A stretch of DNA of 6,630 nt from contig CAMZFJ010000102.1 in the NCBI GenBank assembly GCA_947306025.1, positions 1 to 6,630 on the forward strand. Reading direction: 5' to 3'. Position 1 is the stretch's first letter. Each line of letters opens with the position of its first letter. A program made the position numbers and the translations under genes. Source of the stretch: an uncultured Fibrobacter sp. (GTDB lineage: Bacteria; Fibrobacterota; Fibrobacteria; Fibrobacterales; Fibrobacteraceae). Of the stretch, positions 4,868 through 6,630 are shown piece after piece. The notes beneath the pieces were generated by a model. It ran no database searches and was not told the DNA's origin. It saw only the letters and a list, made by a program, of their open reading frames with translations.

Positions 4868-5596
4868 ATGAGTAACATGTTCAAAATGCTTTCTGCTGTA
4901 TTATTCGCGGGTTCATTAGCGTTTGCTCAGTCTGACGACCTCTTTTCTGACGATTTTCAAGACGCTGCAACTGCAGATTCCATCGCACAAGCTAACGCAG
5001 AAGCCTCCCAAGCAAATATCGGTACAGCACAAGCTACTGGTGGACAGTGGGACGGTTTCAAGTACGAAGACATGGGCCTTACCCAGTGGGAATATCAGCA
5101 GGCAAAAGAACAAGGCGTCTCTCGTGAAAAGTTGACGAAACTCGTCGAACTTGGCATCCGCCCGACAGAATATCTCCAGAAACCTTGGAACAGACTCGGC
5201 GTGAGCGAAGAAGATTGGCTCAGCCAGCGAGCCGAAGGCATGGAAGATGCAGACATCGACCGTTCCTATCGTTATCGCAGTGGTGACCAAGGCAGCGCTT
5301 ACTTGTCTCTTTTGATTCCTTCTTATTATCAGTGGAAAACAAAACAGACTGCCAAGGCAACTTTTATGGATGTTCTTGAAGTTGGCAGTATCGCTGTAAC
5401 AGTGGTCTTCTATGTTCAAGACAAGAGCTATTGGTGGTATGGATTCCTCGGAATCGCCGCTGCTCATCTTTGGTCTTTTGCAGACGCATTCATTACCACT
5501 CAGTGGGATAGTAACCCAGATGCAAACCGCTTCAGCTTTGGTGTTCTTCCAACTCCGAATCAAGGCGTTGCAAGTTTCTTCAATGTGAAGTTCTAA
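4868..5596 (+). CDS. Secreted/membrane protein of unknown function
   Basis: The protein has 242 residues and I do not recognise a named family with confidence. A signal peptide is clear: MSNMFKMLSAVLFAGSLAFA, cleaved before Gln21. Residues 22-58 are acidic and Ala/Gln-rich. Residues 68-135 form a helical charged region with two loosely similar segments (MGLTQWEYQQAKEQGVSREK and LGVSEEDWLSQRAEGMEDAD). Residues about 144-158 (AYLSLLIPSYYQW) are followed by two predicted membrane helices, about 166-184 and 188-209. The tail ends FSFGVLPTPNQGVASFFNVKF, a beta-like end with terminal Phe. The layout of SLLIPS..Q, two hydrophobic helices, DA and a beta tail faintly recalls DUF5683/P13-like envelope proteins; this is a guess. 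The start has only a weak purine-rich AAGAAAGAG upstream. The gene begins 25 bases after tRNA-Leu and ends six bases before panD, so all three are probably cotranscribed. Confidence 0.85.
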   Translation: MSNMFKMLSAVLFAGSLAFAQSDDLFSDDFQDAATADSIAQANAEASQANIGTAQATGGQWDGFKYEDMGLTQWEYQQAKEQGVSREKLTKLVELGIRPTEYLQKPWNRLGVSEEDWLSQRAEGMEDADIDRSYRYRSGDQGSAYLSLLIPSYYQWKTKQTAKATFMDVLEVGSIAVTVVFYVQDKSYWWYGFLGIAAAHLWSFADAFITTQWDSNPDANRFSFGVLPTPNQGVASFFNVKF

Positions 5597-5602
5597 GCAG
5601 CA

Positions 5603-5959
5603 ATGCAGCTAGAATTACTTAAAAGCAAAATACATCGCGCTACAGTAACTGATGCAAACCTCAATTATGAAGGTTCCATCACCATCGCCCGCGATTTGAT
5701 GGATGCCGCAGGCATTCTCCCCTTTGAAAAAGTAGGCGTTCTTGATGTTAACAATGGCTCTCGCCTCGATACATACGTTATCGAAGGTAAAGCTGGTTCT
5801 GGCGTAATCTGCTTGAACGGCGCCGCCGCACGTTTGGTACAGCCTGGTGACCTCGTAATTATTGTAACTTACGCGACAATGTCCCCGGAAGAAGCCAAGA
5901 ACTGGAAACCGACAGTCATTCGCGTCAACGCCAAAAACGAAATCATCGAAAAGATTTAA
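5603..5959 (+). CDS. panD: Aspartate 1-decarboxylase (pyruvoyl-dependent)
   Basis: PanD decarboxylates L-aspartate to beta-alanine, a precursor of pantothenate and coenzyme A, in the cytoplasm. The 118-residue length is slightly shorter than the E. coli enzyme (126). Self-cleavage between Gly24 and Ser25 (NYEGSIT) produces the pyruvoyl group on the new N-terminus. Known functional residues fall at the family positions: Lys9, His11, Tyr22, Arg54, Thr57, Tyr58 and Asn72 in [19 protein letters not shown] and [16 protein letters not shown] are further family hallmarks. No other pantothenate gene is present. It starts six bases after the preceding stop codon with no strong Shine-Dalgarno, which suggests translational coupling to the 242-residue protein. 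A strong terminator follows. Confidence 0.97.
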   Translation: MQLELLKSKIHRATVTDANLNYEGSITIARDLMDAAGILPFEKVGVLDVNNGSRLDTYVIEGKAGSGVICLNGAAARLVQPGDLVIIVTYATMSPEEAKNWKPTVIRVNAKNEIIEKI

Positions 5960-5981
5960 CTCCGATGAGTATTGCTTTTTT

Positions 5982-6008
5982 GCCCGCCATCTAGCGCGGG
6001 CTTTTTTT
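5982..6008 (+). terminator. Intrinsic terminator after panD
   Basis: GCCCGC (5982-5987) pairs with GCGGGC (5996-6001) across an 8-base loop, followed immediately by seven T's (6002-6008). It lies 22 bases after the panD stop codon and separates the tRNA-panD transcript from the SPFH gene. It is the only clear intrinsic terminator in the window. Confidence 0.92.
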
Positions 6009-6073
6009 ATTCCGTATCAAAACGCTATTCGTACACCCAAAATAAATTTCAAAAAAAAATTTCGATTTAGCAC

Positions 6074-6122
6074 TTTGTGACAATATAAATGTTGTATATT
6101 AAAAGCAAACTCCAAATTGAGG
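6074..6122 (+). promoter_or_regulatory. Promoter and RBS for SPFH gene
   Basis: TTTG (6074-6077) and TATATT (6095-6100) are separated by 17 bases, a spacing compatible with a -33/-7 type promoter. An A-rich tract (6050-6058) lies upstream. GAGG (6119-6122) is a good Shine-Dalgarno seven bases before the ATG. The -10 resembles the TATATTTG elements at 3708 and 4739 but ends in AA. Confidence 0.55.
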
Positions 6123-6129
6123 TTATTCA

Positions 6130-6630
6130 ATGCAAATAGACTTAATGTACATCGCTATAGGCGTTGCAGTACTTTTATTCATCTGCGTATTCACGATGTC
6201 TTACATCAAAGCAGCTCCGGACGAAGCCATCATCGTTTCAGGCCTTCGCAAAGAACCAAGAGTCAGCATTGGTCGAGCGGGCTTTAGAATCCCATTCTTC
6301 GAACGCGCAGACCATCTTTCATTGCAATTGATTCAGATTGACGTGAAAACAGGCAGCCCCGTCCCGACTAAGGACTATATCAACGTTTCTGTCGATGCCG
6401 TCGTAACCGCAAAAATTTCGGACAACCCGGAACGTCTCAAGGCTTCTACACAGAACTTCTTGAACAAGAACCCCGATGATATCCGCGCCATGATCGTCGA
6501 TATTCTCGAAGGTAACATGCGTGAAATCGTGGGCCGTATGCAACTCGTAGACCTCGTGGGCGACCGCAAGCAGGTCTCTGAACTCGTGCTCGAAAACGCC
6601 ATCCCGGACTTGGAAAATCTCGGTATCGTA
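6130..6630 (+). CDS. Flotillin-like SPFH/Band 7 membrane protein, 3' end beyond window
   Basis: The first 167 residues are present. Residues about 6-24 form a membrane anchor (MYIAIGVAVLLFICVFTM). The SPFH domain follows, with family features: APDEAIIVSGLRKEPRVSIGRAGFRIPFFERADHLSLQLIQIDVKT, then VPTKDYINVSVDAVVTAKISDNPERL, then an amphipathic helical region (ILEGNMREIVGRMQLVDLVGDRKQVSELV). The GxGFxIPF-type segment and VPTKD match bacterial flotillins (FloT/YqiK type) better than HflK/C or prohibitin. Flotillins form large membrane assemblies linked to membrane microdomains. The coiled-coil C-terminus expected of flotillins would lie beyond the window. The start is supported by GAGG upstream and the position of the anchor. 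The gene seems to begin its own transcription unit. Confidence 0.92.
   Translation, partial: MQIDLMYIAIGVAVLLFICVFTMSYIKAAPDEAIIVSGLRKEPRVSIGRAGFRIPFFERADHLSLQLIQIDVKTGSPVPTKDYINVSVDAVVTAKISDNPERLKASTQNFLNKNPDDIRAMIVDILEGNMREIVGRMQLVDLVGDRKQVSELVLENAIPDLENLGIV

Noticed and set aside
4916..5563. 215-codon frame opposite the 242-residue gene
   Set aside because: It lacks recognisable domains, while the plus-strand frame has a signal peptide and sits tightly between tRNA-Leu and panD.

Overview
The window most likely comes from a Fibrobacter-type bacterium (Fibrobacterota). This is inferred from recognition, not from a search. The pointers are a lipoprotein N-terminus of a style common in that genus, -10 elements reading TATATTTG (close to the Bacteroidota-type TAnnTTTG), moderate G+C with AT-rich intergenic DNA, and a secreted protein and a nuclease-like protein of kinds seen in anaerobic gut bacteria. 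No phage, insertion sequence, CRISPR array or rRNA is visible.

Layout. Positions 1-1476 hold two minus-strand genes in likely transcriptional order: a PD-(D/E)XK-like conserved hypothetical protein (661-1476), then a putative lipoprotein (629 down to the window edge, 3' end missing). Positions 1477-2229 are a 750-base non-coding interval, unusually rich in structure. It contains three dyads with exactly 17-base spacers (1674-1890), then seven short perfect inverted repeats or palindromes (1980-2190) mixed with a degenerate ~30-base repeat. Plus-strand genes follow: miaB (2230-3552), a heptamer tandem repeat, a secreted TPR-like/SPOR-domain protein (3730-4641), tRNA-Leu(CAA) (4759-4842), a secreted or membrane protein of unknown function (4868-5596), panD (5603-5959) with a clear intrinsic terminator, and the 5' part of a flotillin-like SPFH protein (6130 to the window edge).

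How the parts relate. MiaB completes the ms2i6A modification at A37 of tRNAs that read UNN codons, and the nearby tRNA-Leu(CAA) has the A36-A37-A38 context expected of a substrate. The tRNA, the 242-residue protein and panD seem to share one promoter (4739-4746) and one terminator (5982-6008), so they are probably a tRNA-mRNA cotranscript. PanD makes beta-alanine for pantothenate and coenzyme A. The SPOR protein, the 242-residue protein, the lipoprotein and the SPFH protein all have envelope-targeting signals.

The part that known families explain least is 1477-2229: the evenly built dyad array and the hairpin cluster upstream of miaB.
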